Positions 24,457 to 35,411 of a stretch of 64,000 nt of DNA are shown piece by piece. Within the stretch, counting starts at the first letter, position 1. The number at the start of each line of letters is the position of its first letter. The notes below the pieces were generated by a model. The model had not been told where the DNA came from. It ran no database searches and worked only from the letters and a program-made list of their open reading frames with translations. The translations under genes and the position numbers were made by a program. The stretch is from Methylotenera versatilis 7 (GTDB lineage: Bacteria; Pseudomonadota; Gammaproteobacteria; Burkholderiales; Methylophilaceae). The DNA lies in assembly GCF_000799165.1 (NCBI RefSeq), contig NZ_JUGF01000002.1:1054001-1118000 (forward strand). The letters are read 5' to 3'.

Positions 24457-26310
24457 ATGCCAGTTTATCGTTCTCACACCACAACACACGGCCGCAACAT
24501 GGCGGGTGCACGCGCTTTATGGCGCGCAACGGGTATGAAGGATGGCGATTTTGATAAACCAATCATCGCTATTTCCAACTCATTTACGCAATTCGTACCT
24601 GGTCATGTGCATTTAAAAGATTTAGGTCAACTAGTCGCGCGCGAAATTGAGCGAGCTGGCGGTGTGGCGAAAGAATTTAACACCATTGCTGTGGATGATG
24701 GTATTGCCATGGGACATGGCGGCATGCTGTATAGCTTACCTTCACGCGACTTGATCGCTGACAGCGTTGAGTATATGGTCAATGCGCACTGTGCTGATGC
24801 GCTAGTGTGTATTTCAAACTGCGACAAAATCACCCCTGGCATGTTAATGGCGGCATTGCGCTTGAATATCCCAGTGGTATTTGTCTCTGGCGGCCCGATG
24901 GAAGCGGGTAAAGTAAACTGGAATGGTAATACGCATAAGCTGGACTTGGTTGATGCAATGGTTGCTGCGGCTGATAGCAAGGTTTCAGATGCGGAATCTG
25001 AAGCAATTGAACGTTCTGCCTGCCCAACCTGCGGTTCCTGTTCTGGTATGTTTACGGCTAACTCCATGAACTGTTTAACCGAAGCGCTGGGCTTAAGTTT
25101 GCCAGGTAACGGTTCAACTCTTGCCACACATGGCGCACGCAAAGAATTATTCCTAAAAGCGGGTCGTTTGATTGTTGAATTAGCAAAGCGCCATTATGAG
25201 CAGGATGATTACAGCGTATTGCCACGCAGCATCGCCAGTATGAAAGCGTTTGAAAATGCCATGAGCTTAGATGTTTCAATGGGTGGCTCAACTAATACAG
25301 TATTACATTTATTGGCGGCGGCACATGAAGCCGGGCTTGATTTCACCATGAGTGATATTGACCGTATTTCTCGTAAAGTTCCGTGTTTAAGCAAAGTGGC
25401 GCCTGCAACGGCCAAATACCATATGGAAGACGTGCACCGTGCTGGTGGCGTCATGGGTATTTTGGGTGAGCTGGACCGTGCTGGTGTCATCCATCGTGAT
25501 ACGCCAACCGTTCATAGCAAAACAATGGGTGATGCTTTGGACAAATGGGACATTAAAGTCACGCAGGACGAAGAAGTTAAAAAATTCTTCCGCGCGGCAC
25601 CTGGCGGCATTTCGACCACGATTGCTTTCAGTCAGAGCATGTTGTATCCAACATTGGATGACGACCGTGCTGAAGGCTGTATTCGTGATAAAGCGCATGC
25701 TTATTCATTAGATGGTGGTCTAGCTGTGTTGTATGGCAATATTGCTCTAGATGGTTGTATCGTGAAAACCGCTGGTGTCGATGACAGTATTTTGAAATTC
25801 ACTGGTCGTGCGCGCATTTTTGAATCGCAAGACGCAACGGTAGAAGCGATATTGGCCGATCAAATTGTGGCAGGTGACGTGGTGGTGATTCGTTATGAAG
25901 GTCCACGAGGCGGGCCTGGCATGCAAGAGATGCTTTATCCGACTTCTTATTTGAAATCGAAAGATTTAGGCAAAGCTTGTGCATTGTTAACGGATGGACG
26001 ATTTTCTGGCGGTACATCAGGTTTAAGTATCGGCCATGCTTCACCAGAAGCAGCCGAAGGTGGCGCGATTGGTTTGGTTGAAGAGGGCGATACCATTGAA
26101 ATTGATATTCCAAATCGCACCATTCATCTGGCGATTACCGATGAAGAGATGGCACATCGTCGCGCGCATATGGAAGCTAAAGGCAAGGATGCTTGGAAAC
26201 CCGTTAATCGTAGCCGCGAAGTATCACTGGCATTGCGTGCTTATGCGGCGATGACAACCAGCGCCGCACGCGGCGCAGTGCGTGATGTCACGCAAATTGA
26301 ACATTTGTAG
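24457..26310 (+). CDS. ilvD: Dihydroxy-acid dehydratase
   Basis: Iron-sulfur dehydratase of branched-chain amino acid and pantothenate synthesis: dihydroxyisovalerate to 2-ketoisovalerate, and the isoleucine equivalent. At 617 residues it matches the E. coli-type long form. Cluster cysteines lie in CISNCDK (near 120) and [12 protein letters not shown] (near 190). The C-terminal [11 protein letters not shown] motif is also present. That sets it apart from Edd, which shares the fold. A ribosome site AGGA is nine bases before the ATG. The mutarotase and DUF255 genes follow at 14- and 15-base gaps, so the three probably form one operon. Confidence 0.95.
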   Translation: MPVYRSHTTTHGRNMAGARALWRATGMKDGDFDKPIIAISNSFTQFVPGHVHLKDLGQLVAREIERAGGVAKEFNTIAVDDGIAMGHGGMLYSLPSRDLIADSVEYMVNAHCADALVCISNCDKITPGMLMAALRLNIPVVFVSGGPMEAGKVNWNGNTHKLDLVDAMVAAADSKVSDAESEAIERSACPTCGSCSGMFTANSMNCLTEALGLSLPGNGSTLATHGARKELFLKAGRLIVELAKRHYEQDDYSVLPRSIASMKAFENAMSLDVSMGGSTNTVLHLLAAAHEAGLDFTMSDIDRISRKVPCLSKVAPATAKYHMEDVHRAGGVMGILGELDRAGVIHRDTPTVHSKTMGDALDKWDIKVTQDEEVKKFFRAAPGGISTTIAFSQSMLYPTLDDDRAEGCIRDKAHAYSLDGGLAVLYGNIALDGCIVKTAGVDDSILKFTGRARIFESQDATVEAILADQIVAGDVVVIRYEGPRGGPGMQEMLYPTSYLKSKDLGKACALLTDGRFSGGTSGLSIGHASPEAAEGGAIGLVEEGDTIEIDIPNRTIHLAITDEEMAHRRAHMEAKGKDAWKPVNRSREVSLALRAYAAMTTSAARGAVRDVTQIEHL

Positions 26311-26324
26311 AATAGGAATAAATA

Positions 26325-27233
26325 ATGACTGAGCAGTTAATTAACCATGACTTCACATTGAAGCCTGAACTTAAATTCAGTGAAGACAGCCATGGTTTGC
26401 AGTTCATTGATATCGACAATAGTCTTGCGACGGCAAAAATTGCACTACAAGGCGCGCATGTGATGCAATGGCAGCCAAAAAATGTAGCAGAGCCTGTGTT
26501 GTGGTTATCGAGCAACGCGCGCTATGTGCAAGGCCGTTCCATCCGTGGTGGTGTGCCTATTTGCTGGCCGTGGTTTGGTGCACATCCAACCGATAGCAGC
26601 TATTGTCCACATGGTTTTGCACGTGTGATGCCGTGGCAACTAATTGATGCCGATACATTGCAAAATGGTGCCACTCGATTGGTATTGCAGATTTTGGATA
26701 CGCCCGTGGGTAAAAAACAGCTGTCATATCCGTATACGCTCACCTTGACTATCACGATTGGCGAAACGCTTAAACTGGATTTATCAACGACCAATCATGG
26801 TTCGCACCCTTTTATGATTGGTGAGGCTTTCCATACCTATTTTAATGTGAGTGATGTTGCTAGCATTAAATTAAGTGGTTTGGAAGAAAGTCTGTATGCC
26901 GATAAAGTGCAAAATTACGAACGTAGCGTACAGCATGGCAGCATCAAATTTAATAGTGAGTTTGATCGCGTTTATTTAAACACCGCAAGTGATTGTGTGA
27001 TTGAGGATGAAGGCTTGAATCGTAAGATTCATGTAGCGAAGTCGGGTAGTAATGCAACGGTGGTTTGGACGCCTTGGGATGATAAAGCACATCAAATGAA
27101 TGATATGGGCGCGCCTGACGAATGGCGTCGCATGGTCTGTATTGAAACCGCAAATGCCATGGAAAATAGCATTGTGGTTAATCCTAATCAAACCCATACT
27201 TTAACTGCCGAATACAGCATAGAAGATCTATAG
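26325..27233 (+). CDS. D-hexose-6-phosphate mutarotase (YeaD-like)
   Basis: Aldose-1-epimerase-fold protein of 302 residues, similar to E. coli YeaD, which interconverts the anomers of glucose-6-phosphate. Visible signatures are the RSIRGGVPICWPWFG segment near residue 72, the HGFARVMPW segment near 96 and EAFHTYF near 170. An acidic VVWTPWDDKAHQMNDM stretch follows near 245. The second half keeps the catalytic Glu region (CIETAN). It lies in the ilvD operon behind a GGAATAA ribosome site. In a ribulose monophosphate methylotroph it would act on hexose phosphates; that link is inferred. Confidence 0.9.
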   Translation: MTEQLINHDFTLKPELKFSEDSHGLQFIDIDNSLATAKIALQGAHVMQWQPKNVAEPVLWLSSNARYVQGRSIRGGVPICWPWFGAHPTDSSYCPHGFARVMPWQLIDADTLQNGATRLVLQILDTPVGKKQLSYPYTLTLTITIGETLKLDLSTTNHGSHPFMIGEAFHTYFNVSDVASIKLSGLEESLYADKVQNYERSVQHGSIKFNSEFDRVYLNTASDCVIEDEGLNRKIHVAKSGSNATVVWTPWDDKAHQMNDMGAPDEWRRMVCIETANAMENSIVVNPNQTHTLTAEYSIEDL

Positions 27234-27248
27234 TGTTAAGGGATTAGA

Positions 27249-29297
27249 ATGGCCAACCGCCTTAAGCAAGAAACTAGTCCCTATTTATTACAGCATGCGG
27301 ATAATCCCGTGGAATGGTATCCATGGGGTGAGCAAGCACTCACATTGGCGCGCGAATTAGATAAGCCGATTCTGCTTTCAATTGGCTATTCAGCTTGCCA
27401 TTGGTGCCATGTGATGGCGCATGAATCGTTTGAGGATAATGAAGTGGCGGCAATCATGAATGCCCACTTTATTAATATTAAAGTAGACCGTGAAGAGCGC
27501 CCTGATATTGATCAAATCTACCAAACTGCGCATAGTATGCTGTCCAATCGCAGTGGTGGCTGGCCGCTCACGGTTTTTTTAACGCCAAATCAAGAGCCAT
27601 ATTTCACAGGCACCTATTTCCCGAAAACATCGCGTTACCAATTACCTGGTTTTGCCGATTTAGTACCGCGTGTGGCACAGTTCTATCATGAGCGCAAAGA
27701 CGATTTAGTCGTACAAAACAGCCAATTGGCGGATGCACTAAAACGGTCAATTCCTGCTCCTAGTAGCGTGTTAAGTGCCAGTGAGTCGACCTTGAAATTA
27801 GCATTTACATCACTTGAGCGTAGTTTTGATTTTGAGCATGGCGGTTTTGGCAGCGCGCCAAAATTCCCTAATCCTGCCGATATTACTTTATTACTACATG
27901 AATCAAATGCAGGTAATCAGCAGGCAGAGGCGATGGTTTTACAAATGCTGTCTGCCATGGCGAACGGCGGTATTTATGATCAATTGGGTGGCGGATTTTG
28001 CCGCTATTCGGTCGATGCGCGCTGGAATATTCCGCATTTTGAGAAAATGCTTTACGACAATGCCCAGTTATTATTTTTGTATGTAGATGCTTGGCAAATC
28101 AGTAAAAATCCACATTACCAGCAAGTAATAGCAGAAACGATTACTTGGTTAACGCGTGAAATGCGTGATTCTCAAGGTGCGTTTTACTCCTCTTTGGATG
28201 CGGATTCAAAAGATGAGAATGGGCATTCTGCAGAAGGTGCATTTTATATATGGCAGCCTGCTCAAGTAAAAGCCTTGCTGACGCCAGAAGAATTTATTGT
28301 GGCCAGTCGCTGTTTAGGTTTTGACCGAGCGCCAAATTTTGAAGATCCTCATTCTCAAACTCAAGCTTGGCACCCTTATTTAGTGCAAGCGCCGCAAGAT
28401 GACGAAATTGATCTGCTAATCAGTGCGCAAACCAAACTATTTCAGGCGCGCGACAAACGCCATCACCCTGGCCGCGATGACAAAATATTAACCAGCTGGA
28501 ACGCGCTGGCGATTAAAGGCTTAGCTAGAGCTGGCCGCATTTTTAATCGCCCAGATTGGATAAAGTTGGCGCAAGATACCGTGGATTTTATTTACCAGAA
28601 TCTGTGGGTGAACGATGCTTTATTGGCTACCTGCAAAGATGATGGGAACGGCAATTATCATGCGCATTTAAATGCTTATTTAGATGATTATGCTTATTTA
28701 CTGGATGCGTTAATCGAGTTACTACAAGCAGATTATCGCAGCGAAGACTTAGCGTTTGCAGAAGATTTAGCCGAGGCATTATTGGCAGACTTTGAAAGTG
28801 AAGACGGCGGATTTTATTTTACTAGCCATCAACATGAAACACTGATTCATCGTCCTAAACAAGGCTACGACAACGCCACCCCCAATGGCAATGGTATTGC
28901 AGCAGTCGCATTGCAAAAGCTGGGGCATATTCTGGGCGAGTCGCGATATTTACAGGCGAGCGAGCGTACATTAAAAGCATTTGACAGCAGTATGGCGAAT
29001 AATCCAGCCGCTTGTGCTAGCTTATGCCATGCTTTGCGTGAGTTTCTAACACCGCCAACGCTAGTGATTATGCGGGGTAACGCGAATAAAATGCAGCTTT
29101 GGCATGAGGCGATCAACCAAACTTACTATCCGCATCACTTGTTTTTTTATTTTGATGAAACATGGGATGAGAAAGTACGTGATTTACCACCAAGTTTGCA
29201 AAGAGCAGCTACAAGCGATGTCAACGCATGGGTATGCAAAGGCGTTGTCTGTTCTCCAAGTATAGATGACTTGCAGAACTTGTTAGAAAATTTGTAG
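27249..29297 (+). CDS. DUF255 / YyaL-type thioredoxin-fold protein
   Basis: A 682-residue cytoplasmic protein. The N-terminal domain (about 1-165) is a DUF255 thioredoxin-like fold with a CxxC in [14 protein letters not shown] near residue 49 and [14 protein letters not shown] near 78. The remainder resembles an alpha/alpha toroid of the N-acylglucosamine 2-epimerase/cellobiose epimerase type ([45 protein letters not shown]). Homologues run from bacteria to human SPATA20, without an established reaction. Tight spacing behind the mutarotase hints at a sugar-related role, but that is only context. Confidence 0.88.
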   Translation: MANRLKQETSPYLLQHADNPVEWYPWGEQALTLARELDKPILLSIGYSACHWCHVMAHESFEDNEVAAIMNAHFINIKVDREERPDIDQIYQTAHSMLSNRSGGWPLTVFLTPNQEPYFTGTYFPKTSRYQLPGFADLVPRVAQFYHERKDDLVVQNSQLADALKRSIPAPSSVLSASESTLKLAFTSLERSFDFEHGGFGSAPKFPNPADITLLLHESNAGNQQAEAMVLQMLSAMANGGIYDQLGGGFCRYSVDARWNIPHFEKMLYDNAQLLFLYVDAWQISKNPHYQQVIAETITWLTREMRDSQGAFYSSLDADSKDENGHSAEGAFYIWQPAQVKALLTPEEFIVASRCLGFDRAPNFEDPHSQTQAWHPYLVQAPQDDEIDLLISAQTKLFQARDKRHHPGRDDKILTSWNALAIKGLARAGRIFNRPDWIKLAQDTVDFIYQNLWVNDALLATCKDDGNGNYHAHLNAYLDDYAYLLDALIELLQADYRSEDLAFAEDLAEALLADFESEDGGFYFTSHQHETLIHRPKQGYDNATPNGNGIAAVALQKLGHILGESRYLQASERTLKAFDSSMANNPAACASLCHALREFLTPPTLVIMRGNANKMQLWHEAINQTYYPHHLFFYFDETWDEKVRDLPPSLQRAATSDVNAWVCKGVVCSPSIDDLQNLLENL

Positions 29298-29416
29298 TCA
29301 GCTTGCCATAAAACCCTATAAGAGCTATTGTAGATTTTTAAATTATAGGTATTATTCAACTTGCAAAAAAATGCAGGAATAACATAAAAATTATTACGGT
29401 AATTCAAGGAGATAGC

Positions 29417-29740
29417 ATGAAAGTTTTATTATCAACAATCGCAGTAACCAGCATGTTATTAGCGGCTCCGGTAAATGCAGCAAATGCTGATGCAGCAAAA
29501 GCGTTGGCGCAAAAAAGTGGCTGTCTAGCATGTCACAGCATTGATAAAAAAGTATTAGGCCCATCTTATAAAGATATTGCTGCGAAATACAAAGGCGACA
29601 AATCGGCTGAAGCTAAACTAGTAGCAAAAGTTAAAACAGGTGGTAGTGGCGTTTGGGGCCCTATGCCTATGCCAGCTAATAGCCCACAAGTGAAAGACGA
29701 TGATATTAAAACGATTGTTCAGTGGATTTTATCCATGTAG
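29417..29740 (+). CDS. Class I cytochrome c (c-551/c5-like)
   Basis: Small periplasmic monoheme cytochrome, 107 residues. A signal peptide ends near residue 21 (VNAA). The heme site is CLACH near residues 38-42. The axial Met lies in WGPMPMPAN near residue 82, the pattern of cytochrome c-551. A strong AAGGAG ribosome site precedes the ATG by six bases. An intrinsic terminator follows at once, and the 119-base upstream spacer suggests a single-gene unit. It probably carries electrons between periplasmic dehydrogenases or the bc1 complex and an oxidase; the partner is unknown. Confidence 0.93.
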   Translation: MKVLLSTIAVTSMLLAAPVNAANADAAKALAQKSGCLACHSIDKKVLGPSYKDIAAKYKGDKSAEAKLVAKVKTGGSGVWGPMPMPANSPQVKDDDIKTIVQWILSM

Positions 29741-29771
29741 TTTGTGAATGTAACGTTGTCTAGTTACTAAT

Positions 29772-29800
29772 AAAAAAGCCAGCTTGAAGCTGGCTTTTTT
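29772..29800. terminator. Bidirectional terminator, cytochrome c / permease
   Basis: A perfect stem AAAAAAGCCAGCTT / GAAGCTGGCTTTTTT (AGCC core flanked by A and T runs) lies between the convergent cytochrome c and amino acid permease genes. U-tracts exist on both strands. Confidence 0.93.
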
Positions 29801-29815
29801 ATTGAGTCAGAATAT

Positions 29816-31216
29816 TTAGCTTTGATTCAGCTTGCTATGTCGAATCGAATAAGCAAAATAAAAAACAAGGCCAATTAAGATCCAGCAGCCAAAGCGTATC
29901 CAGGTGGTTGCTGGCAAAAAGTACATTAATGCACCGCAAGACAAGATGCCCAGAACAGGAATAACCGGGTTCCAAGGATTTTTAAATGGACGCGGTAAAT
30001 CTGGTTGGCGTATGCGCAGCACAATGACACCGACACAAACCATGATAAAGGCAGCCAGTGTGCCGATATTCACTGTTTCTGCCAACTCGCCTAATGGGAG
30101 AAAGCCAGCAACTAAAGATACCACAGCGCCACACATTAAAATGATGCGTGTAGGTGTTTGTCTATCTGGGTTCACTTTTGAGAAGATGGGCGATATTAAA
30201 CCATCTCGACTCATCGCAAATAAAATACGTGTAAGGCCATACAATAATACTAATAATACGGTGATCAAACCAGCCAAAACTCCGGTGGCAACCAATGTGG
30301 ATGACCATGTATAGCCAAGCTTAAATAAAGCATACGCAACGGGTGACGAGGTATTGAGTTCCGTGTAATGCACCACGCCAGTCAGTATGGCCGATACGGC
30401 GATATAAATAATAGTACAAAATGCCAGGGATGCGAGTAGGCCAATGGGTAAATCACGTTGCGGGTTCTTGGCTTCTTCAGCAGCGGTTGATACGGCATCA
30501 AAGCCGAAATAGGCAAAAAATACTAAAGATGCGCCTGCAAGTACACCAATATTTTTGCCGCTCTCTAACGTATCAAACCAGCCGAAAGGGGTGAAAGGAT
30601 GCCAGTTATCCGTGTTAATGTGAGCACTTGCTAGCGCTATAAAAATGGCAATCGTACTTAACTTGATGACAACAATGATATTGTTAAAACGCGCACTTTC
30701 TTTTACGCCGATAATCAATAAAATGGTTAATAGCCAAATAATGGCAAAAGCAGGCAGATTAATAGTGCCGCCCAGCATAGGTGCTTTGGTTAGCGCTTCA
30801 GGTAAATGTACATTAAAATTGGCCAGCGTATTAATAAAATAGCCTGACCATCCATTTGCGACTGCAGCTGCGCCTACACCGTATTCAAGTAATAAAATCC
30901 AACCCATTACCCAGGCGATTAATTCGCCAAAAGCCACGTAGCTATAGCCATATGCGCTGCCGGAACCCCCTACTGAGGCGGCAAGTTCAGAGTAAGCCAA
31001 GGCGGCGAAAGCACTGGCAATACCTGCAAATATAAATGACAGGACAACTGCGGGGCCGGATTGTGTGGCTGCGGCAAGGCCTGTTAATACAAAAATCCCT
31101 GTGCCAATGGCACAGCCAACCCCTAATAATGCTAAATCAAATGCACTTAAACATTTTTTAAGACCGCTATTGGCGTGGTTTTCAACTGGTTTTGTGCGCA
31201 ATAATTGTTTCAACAT
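29816..31216 (-). CDS. APC-family amino acid permease (YfnA/CAT-like)
   Basis: Inner membrane amino acid transporter of 466 residues with about 12-13 hydrophobic segments. The first helix carries GVGCAIGTGIFVLTG, the APC substrate-binding Gly motif. A YSELAASVGGSGSAYGYSY segment follows near residue 72. FAYFGFDAVSTAAEEAKNPQRDLP near 235 is the cationic-amino-acid-transporter (CAT/YfnA) hallmark. The substrate cannot be read from sequence. It lies just downstream of hemF on the same strand (44-base gap) and shares a terminator with the opposing cytochrome gene. Confidence 0.9.
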   Translation of the reverse strand: MLKQLLRTKPVENHANSGLKKCLSAFDLALLGVGCAIGTGIFVLTGLAAATQSGPAVVLSFIFAGIASAFAALAYSELAASVGGSGSAYGYSYVAFGELIAWVMGWILLLEYGVGAAAVANGWSGYFINTLANFNVHLPEALTKAPMLGGTINLPAFAIIWLLTILLIIGVKESARFNNIIVVIKLSTIAIFIALASAHINTDNWHPFTPFGWFDTLESGKNIGVLAGASLVFFAYFGFDAVSTAAEEAKNPQRDLPIGLLASLAFCTIIYIAVSAILTGVVHYTELNTSSPVAYALFKLGYTWSSTLVATGVLAGLITVLLVLLYGLTRILFAMSRDGLISPIFSKVNPDRQTPTRIILMCGAVVSLVAGFLPLGELAETVNIGTLAAFIMVCVGVIVLRIRQPDLPRPFKNPWNPVIPVLGILSCGALMYFLPATTWIRFGCWILIGLVFYFAYSIRHSKLNQS

Positions 31217-31260
31217 ACGTTTTTATCCTTTTTATCGCAGTGTACAATAATGGTAAGCGT

Positions 31261-32202
31261 TTATAGCCAATCTCTATCTATCAAAAAATCGCTGTATAGC
31301 TTCGATTCAGCGCTGTCATTTTCAGGCTTCCAATCGTACCGCCATTTGACGATAGGCGGCATCGACATCAGTATGGACTCAGTGCGACCATTTGATTGCA
31401 AACCAAATAATGTGCCGCGGTCATAAACCAAATTAAATTCTACATAGCGACCACGGCGATAAGCTTGAAAATCACGTTCTTTTTCAGTATACGCAATATC
31501 TTTACGGCGTTGCAATATGGGTAAATAGGCTTGTAAGAAACTATCGCCTACCGCACGTTGTAGTGCAAAACTTTTCTCAAAACCTAAAGTATTAAAGTCA
31601 TCAAAGAAAATGCCGCCGATGCCGCGCGGTTCTTTGCGATGTTTGAGGTAGAAGTATTCGTCGCATTGTTTTTTGAATTGTGGGTAGTAAGTTGGATTAA
31701 ATGCGTCTAATGCGGTTTTGTTGGTGCGGTGGAAGTGCACGCAATCTTCTTCAAAACCATAATAAGGCGTTAAATCCATCCCGCCTCCAAACCACCAAAT
31801 ATCTTCAGATGTCTTTGTGGTCAAAGTTGCGTTGGTTTCGCTTTCAGGCGCTCTTGCAACAAAAAACCGGACATTCATGTGCACGGTCGGCACATACGGA
31901 TTGCGCGGATGCAGCACTAAAGAAACGCCCATGGCCTCCCACGTGCGGCCAGCGGCTTCTGGATGGGCTATAGTTGCGGCGGGCGGAAGTTTGTTGCCTA
32001 GCACATGCGAAAAACCAACGCCTGCGCGTTCGAATACATTGCCACCTTCTAACAGGCAGCTTGTGCCACCGCCGCCTTCTGGCCGATTCCAGCTATCGTG
32101 TAAAAAAGTCTTACCATCAACCAGTTCAAGCGCTTCAACAATTTGATTTTGCAGATTTTGCAGATAATGCAGTACAGCGGCGGAGTTTAATTGAGCGCTC
32201 AA
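31261..32202 (-). CDS. hemF: Oxygen-dependent coproporphyrinogen III oxidase
   Basis: Converts coproporphyrinogen III to protoporphyrinogen IX with oxygen, in heme synthesis. At 313 residues it shows the family stretches [20 protein letters not shown] near residue 42, HMNVRFF near 108, [18 protein letters not shown] near 135, [14 protein letters not shown] near 190 and [17 protein letters not shown] near 255. It ends the dusB-fis-purH-purD-hemF run, 19 bases after purD. The oxygen-dependent form fits an aerobic or facultative organism. Confidence 0.96.
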   Translation of the reverse strand: MSAQLNSAAVLHYLQNLQNQIVEALELVDGKTFLHDSWNRPEGGGGTSCLLEGGNVFERAGVGFSHVLGNKLPPAATIAHPEAAGRTWEAMGVSLVLHPRNPYVPTVHMNVRFFVARAPESETNATLTTKTSEDIWWFGGGMDLTPYYGFEEDCVHFHRTNKTALDAFNPTYYPQFKKQCDEYFYLKHRKEPRGIGGIFFDDFNTLGFEKSFALQRAVGDSFLQAYLPILQRRKDIAYTEKERDFQAYRRGRYVEFNLVYDRGTLFGLQSNGRTESILMSMPPIVKWRYDWKPENDSAESKLYSDFLIDRDWL

Positions 32203-32221
32203 AATAACTTAACCTTATTTT

Positions 32222-33493
32222 TTAACCTTTAATTGCGCGGTAACCAATATCTGAGCGGTATTGCGCGCCATCAAACTGGATTTCATCGATTATTTTATAG
32301 ACTTGCTGTTGCGCAAACTTCACTGTCTCACCCAAAGCGGTCACACATAATACTCGGCCACCGCTAGTGAGAACCTTGCCATCAACTAATTGTGTCCCTG
32401 CGTGAAATACATGTGCATCGTCTAAATGCTTTGGCAAGCCTATAATCTCATCATTGAGTCTAGGTGTATCCGGATAGTTGTAAGAAGCCATCACCACACC
32501 AAGTGCAGTACGTCTATCCCATTCAGCTTCTGCCAAATTGAGTGTACCATTGACAGCATGTTCAGCGAGCGCTACAAAATCACTTTTTAAACGCAGCATG
32601 ATTGGCTGCGTTTCGGGATCACCCATACGGCAATTAAATTCTAATGTCTTTAAATTGCCATCGGGTGAGATCATTAAGCCCGCGTATAGAAAGCCTGTGT
32701 AGGGAATGCCATCTTTCGCCATTCCTTCAACTGTAGGGCGAATAATTTCACGCAAGACTTTCGCATGAATTTCTGGTGTTACCACCGGCGCGGGAGAATA
32801 TGCACCCATTCCACCGGTATTCGGGCCAAGGTCGGCATCCAATAGTCGTTTATGGTCTTGGCTGGTTGCAAGCGGGAAAATATTTTTGCCATCTACCATT
32901 ACAATAAAACTGGCTTCTTCACCTGTCAAAAATTCTTCAATGACCACACGTGCGCCAGCATCACCTAATTTGTTATCTGACAGCATGGCGTCAATGGCGG
33001 CATGTGCTTCGACGTCACTCATCGCGACGACTACACCTTTACCCGCGGCTAGACCATCGGCTTTGATAACAATCGGCGCGCCGCCTTGTTGAGTGACATA
33101 ATCGTGTGCTAGTTTTGCGTCGGTAAATGTGGCATAAGCGGCGGTTGGAATATTGTGACGCATCATAAAGGCTTTGGCGAAATCTTTAGAGGATTCCAAT
33201 TGTGCCGCTGCTTTAGTCGGGCCAAAAATCTTTAAACCATTTGCGCGAAATGTGTCCACGACACCTTGTGACAATGGCGCTTCCGGGCCTACCACAGTTA
33301 GATGGATTTGCTCTTTCTGTGCAAACTCAAGCAAGTCCTGAACGCTAGAAATCGGTACATTAACCATATCAGGATTCAGTGCAGTGCCAGCATTGCCTGG
33401 TGCGACAAAAACACGGCTAACGCTTTTATTTTGGGCTATTTTCCAAGCAAGCGCGTGTTCGCGTCCGCCACTACCAATCACTAAAATTTTCAT
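32222..33493 (-). CDS. purD: Phosphoribosylamine-glycine ligase
   Basis: ATP-grasp enzyme of purine synthesis joining phosphoribosylamine and glycine. At 423 residues it carries GSGGREHALAWKI at the N-terminus, the GPEAPLSQGVVD segment near 70, ATP-grasp lysines in VIKADGLAAGKGVVVA, and the metal-binding LEFNCRMGDPETQ near 285. It follows purH by 26 bases and precedes hemF by 19, so it is within the operon. Confidence 0.96.
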   Translation of the reverse strand: MKILVIGSGGREHALAWKIAQNKSVSRVFVAPGNAGTALNPDMVNVPISSVQDLLEFAQKEQIHLTVVGPEAPLSQGVVDTFRANGLKIFGPTKAAAQLESSKDFAKAFMMRHNIPTAAYATFTDAKLAHDYVTQQGGAPIVIKADGLAAGKGVVVAMSDVEAHAAIDAMLSDNKLGDAGARVVIEEFLTGEEASFIVMVDGKNIFPLATSQDHKRLLDADLGPNTGGMGAYSPAPVVTPEIHAKVLREIIRPTVEGMAKDGIPYTGFLYAGLMISPDGNLKTLEFNCRMGDPETQPIMLRLKSDFVALAEHAVNGTLNLAEAEWDRRTALGVVMASYNYPDTPRLNDEIIGLPKHLDDAHVFHAGTQLVDGKVLTSGGRVLCVTALGETVKFAQQQVYKIIDEIQFDGAQYRSDIGYRAIKG

Positions 33494-33519
33494 GCTGAAT
33501 TATCCTTTAGCGATTGCTA

Positions 33520-35106
33520 TTAATGTCTAAAATGTCTAATGCCAGTCATGACCATGACCAAGCCATGTTCATCGGCAGCGGCAATCACTTCTTCATCGCG
33601 CATACTGCCGCCTGGATGAATCACACAGTTGGCACCTGCCTCTGCTAGCACATCAATACCATCACGGAACGGGAAGAATGCATCCGATGCAACCACGGAA
33701 TCCTTAAGCGTTAAGCCCGCGTTTTGTGCTTTGATCGCAGCGATTTTTGTACTATCGACGCGGCTCATTTGACCAGCACCAACGCCCAATGTCATGCCAT
33801 TGCCGCAAAATACAATCGCGTTAGATTTAACATATTTGGCGACATTCCATGCAAATAGCATATCCGCCAATTGTTGTGGTGTTGGTTGTTTTTTTGAAAC
33901 CACTTTTAAGTCTGACTGGCTGATTTCGTGGTTGTCTGCGGTTTGAATGAGGATGCCTGAACCGACACGTTTGATGTCGTGCGAGTTGCGGCCTTGCTCC
34001 CACGCTGTCTCGCCGCCTTTGGGCAAGTCGATTTTCAAAACGCGAACATTGGTCTTTGCAGCAAAAACCGCTAATGCGTCTGCAGTGAAATCGGGCGCAA
34101 TCAATACTTCAACAAACTGTTTAGAAACGATTTCGGCTGCTGCTTTATCTAATGTGGTATTAAAAGCAATAATGCCGCCAAAAGCAGAGGTAGGATCCGT
34201 TTGGAAGGCTTTTGAATAAGCCTCAAGTGCATCTTTACCTACTGCAACACCGCATGGGTTGGCGTGTTTTACAATGACGCAGGCTTTTCCTGTGAAAGAT
34301 TTAACCGCTTCCCAAGCCGCATCCGCATCGGCGATATTGTTGTAGCTCAGTTCTTTGCCTTGCAACTGTTGCGCCGTTACAAGCGAGCCAGGTGCTGGAT
34401 ACAAGTCACGGTAAAAAGCCGCTTCCTGATGCGGGTTTTCGCCATAACGCAAATCTTGCAATTTGACAAAACGACCATTGGTTTGCGCAGGAAATGCGCT
34501 ACGTGTGCCATCTGCTTTAAATGAGGATAGATAATCGCTAATCGCGCCATCATAATTGCTGATACGATTAAAAGCTGCAATAGATAAGGTGAAATTTGTG
34601 GCCTGGCTGATATTGCCGTTTGAGCTTTGCAGCTCACTGATGATGTCTGCATATTGGCTTGCATCAGTCAGTACAGAAACATCTTTCCAGTTTTTGGCAG
34701 CAGAACGAACCATTGCCGGGCCACCAATATCAATATTCTCAATCGCATCTTCCAGACTGCAATCTGGCTTGGCAACCGTCGCTTCGAATGGGTATAGATT
34801 AACAATTACCATGTCGATATTAGGAATGTCAGCGGCTTGCATTGCTGCAACATGTTCTGGCAAATCACGACGACCTAAAATGCCGCCATGTACTTTTGGG
34901 TGCAGCGTTTTAACACGGCCATCCAGCATTTCGGGGAAGCCAGTGTAATCGCTGACTTCAGTCACCGGAATATTGTTATCACGGAATAATTTTGCCGTAC
35001 CGCCAGTGGATAAGATTTCTACGTGCAATTTAGTTAATGCCTGGGCTAACTCTAAAATGCCTTGTTTGTCTGAAACACTGATAAGTGCGCGTTTGATAGT
35101 TGCCAT
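33520..35106 (-). CDS. purH: Bifunctional AICAR formyltransferase / IMP cyclohydrolase
   Basis: Last two steps of IMP synthesis. At 528 residues it has the N-terminal IMP cyclohydrolase (MGS-like) domain with [23 protein letters not shown] and [14 protein letters not shown]. The AICAR transformylase domain has the [11 protein letters not shown] catalytic Lys-His, [10 protein letters not shown] and a C-terminal [21 protein letters not shown]. It lies 45 bases after fis and 26 before purD. The coupling of fis with purine genes is a betaproteobacterial arrangement. Confidence 0.96.
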   Translation of the reverse strand: MATIKRALISVSDKQGILELAQALTKLHVEILSTGGTAKLFRDNNIPVTEVSDYTGFPEMLDGRVKTLHPKVHGGILGRRDLPEHVAAMQAADIPNIDMVIVNLYPFEATVAKPDCSLEDAIENIDIGGPAMVRSAAKNWKDVSVLTDASQYADIISELQSSNGNISQATNFTLSIAAFNRISNYDGAISDYLSSFKADGTRSAFPAQTNGRFVKLQDLRYGENPHQEAAFYRDLYPAPGSLVTAQQLQGKELSYNNIADADAAWEAVKSFTGKACVIVKHANPCGVAVGKDALEAYSKAFQTDPTSAFGGIIAFNTTLDKAAAEIVSKQFVEVLIAPDFTADALAVFAAKTNVRVLKIDLPKGGETAWEQGRNSHDIKRVGSGILIQTADNHEISQSDLKVVSKKQPTPQQLADMLFAWNVAKYVKSNAIVFCGNGMTLGVGAGQMSRVDSTKIAAIKAQNAGLTLKDSVVASDAFFPFRDGIDVLAEAGANCVIHPGGSMRDEEVIAAADEHGLVMVMTGIRHFRH

Positions 35107-35151
35107 AAGATTGGGTCGAGAGTATTAAAGATAAGATTATAAGAAAGAGTA

Positions 35152-35388
35152 TTAGCTTAAGCCGTATTGCGCCATTTTTTTACGCAGCGTATTACGGTTT
35201 AAACCAAGCATTTCCGCTGCTTTTGATTGGTTGCCGCCGACTTTATTCAGTATAAATTCCAGCATGGGCTTTTCTACGCAACCCAGTACCATATCGTAAA
35301 TGGCGTGGGGCGGTTGACCGTCAAGGTGTTTAAAGTAGTCTTCTAATGACCCTTCAATAGCGTCCGAAAGTTTGCAAGAATTTTTCAT
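35152..35388 (-). CDS. fis: Fis-family nucleoid/DNA-binding protein
   Basis: A 78-residue DNA-bending protein, shorter than E. coli Fis (98) but of normal length for betaproteobacteria. The C-terminal helix-turn-helix is clear (GGNQSKAAEMLGLNRNTLRKKM). The N-terminal beta-hairpin region is reduced. It is encoded 23 bases after dusB, the arrangement also found in enterobacteria, and ahead of purH. Expected roles are nucleoid organisation and growth-phase control of stable RNA promoters. Confidence 0.94.
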   Translation of the reverse strand: MKNSCKLSDAIEGSLEDYFKHLDGQPPHAIYDMVLGCVEKPMLEFILNKVGGNQSKAAEMLGLNRNTLRKKMAQYGLS

Positions 35389-35411
35389 ATATTATTTTCT
35401 CCACTATCACT

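Noticed and set aside
24627-25142. 171-codon minus-strand ORF opposite ilvD
   Set aside because: Shadow frame of ilvD; composition follows the opposite strand's codon pattern and it has no recognisable domain.
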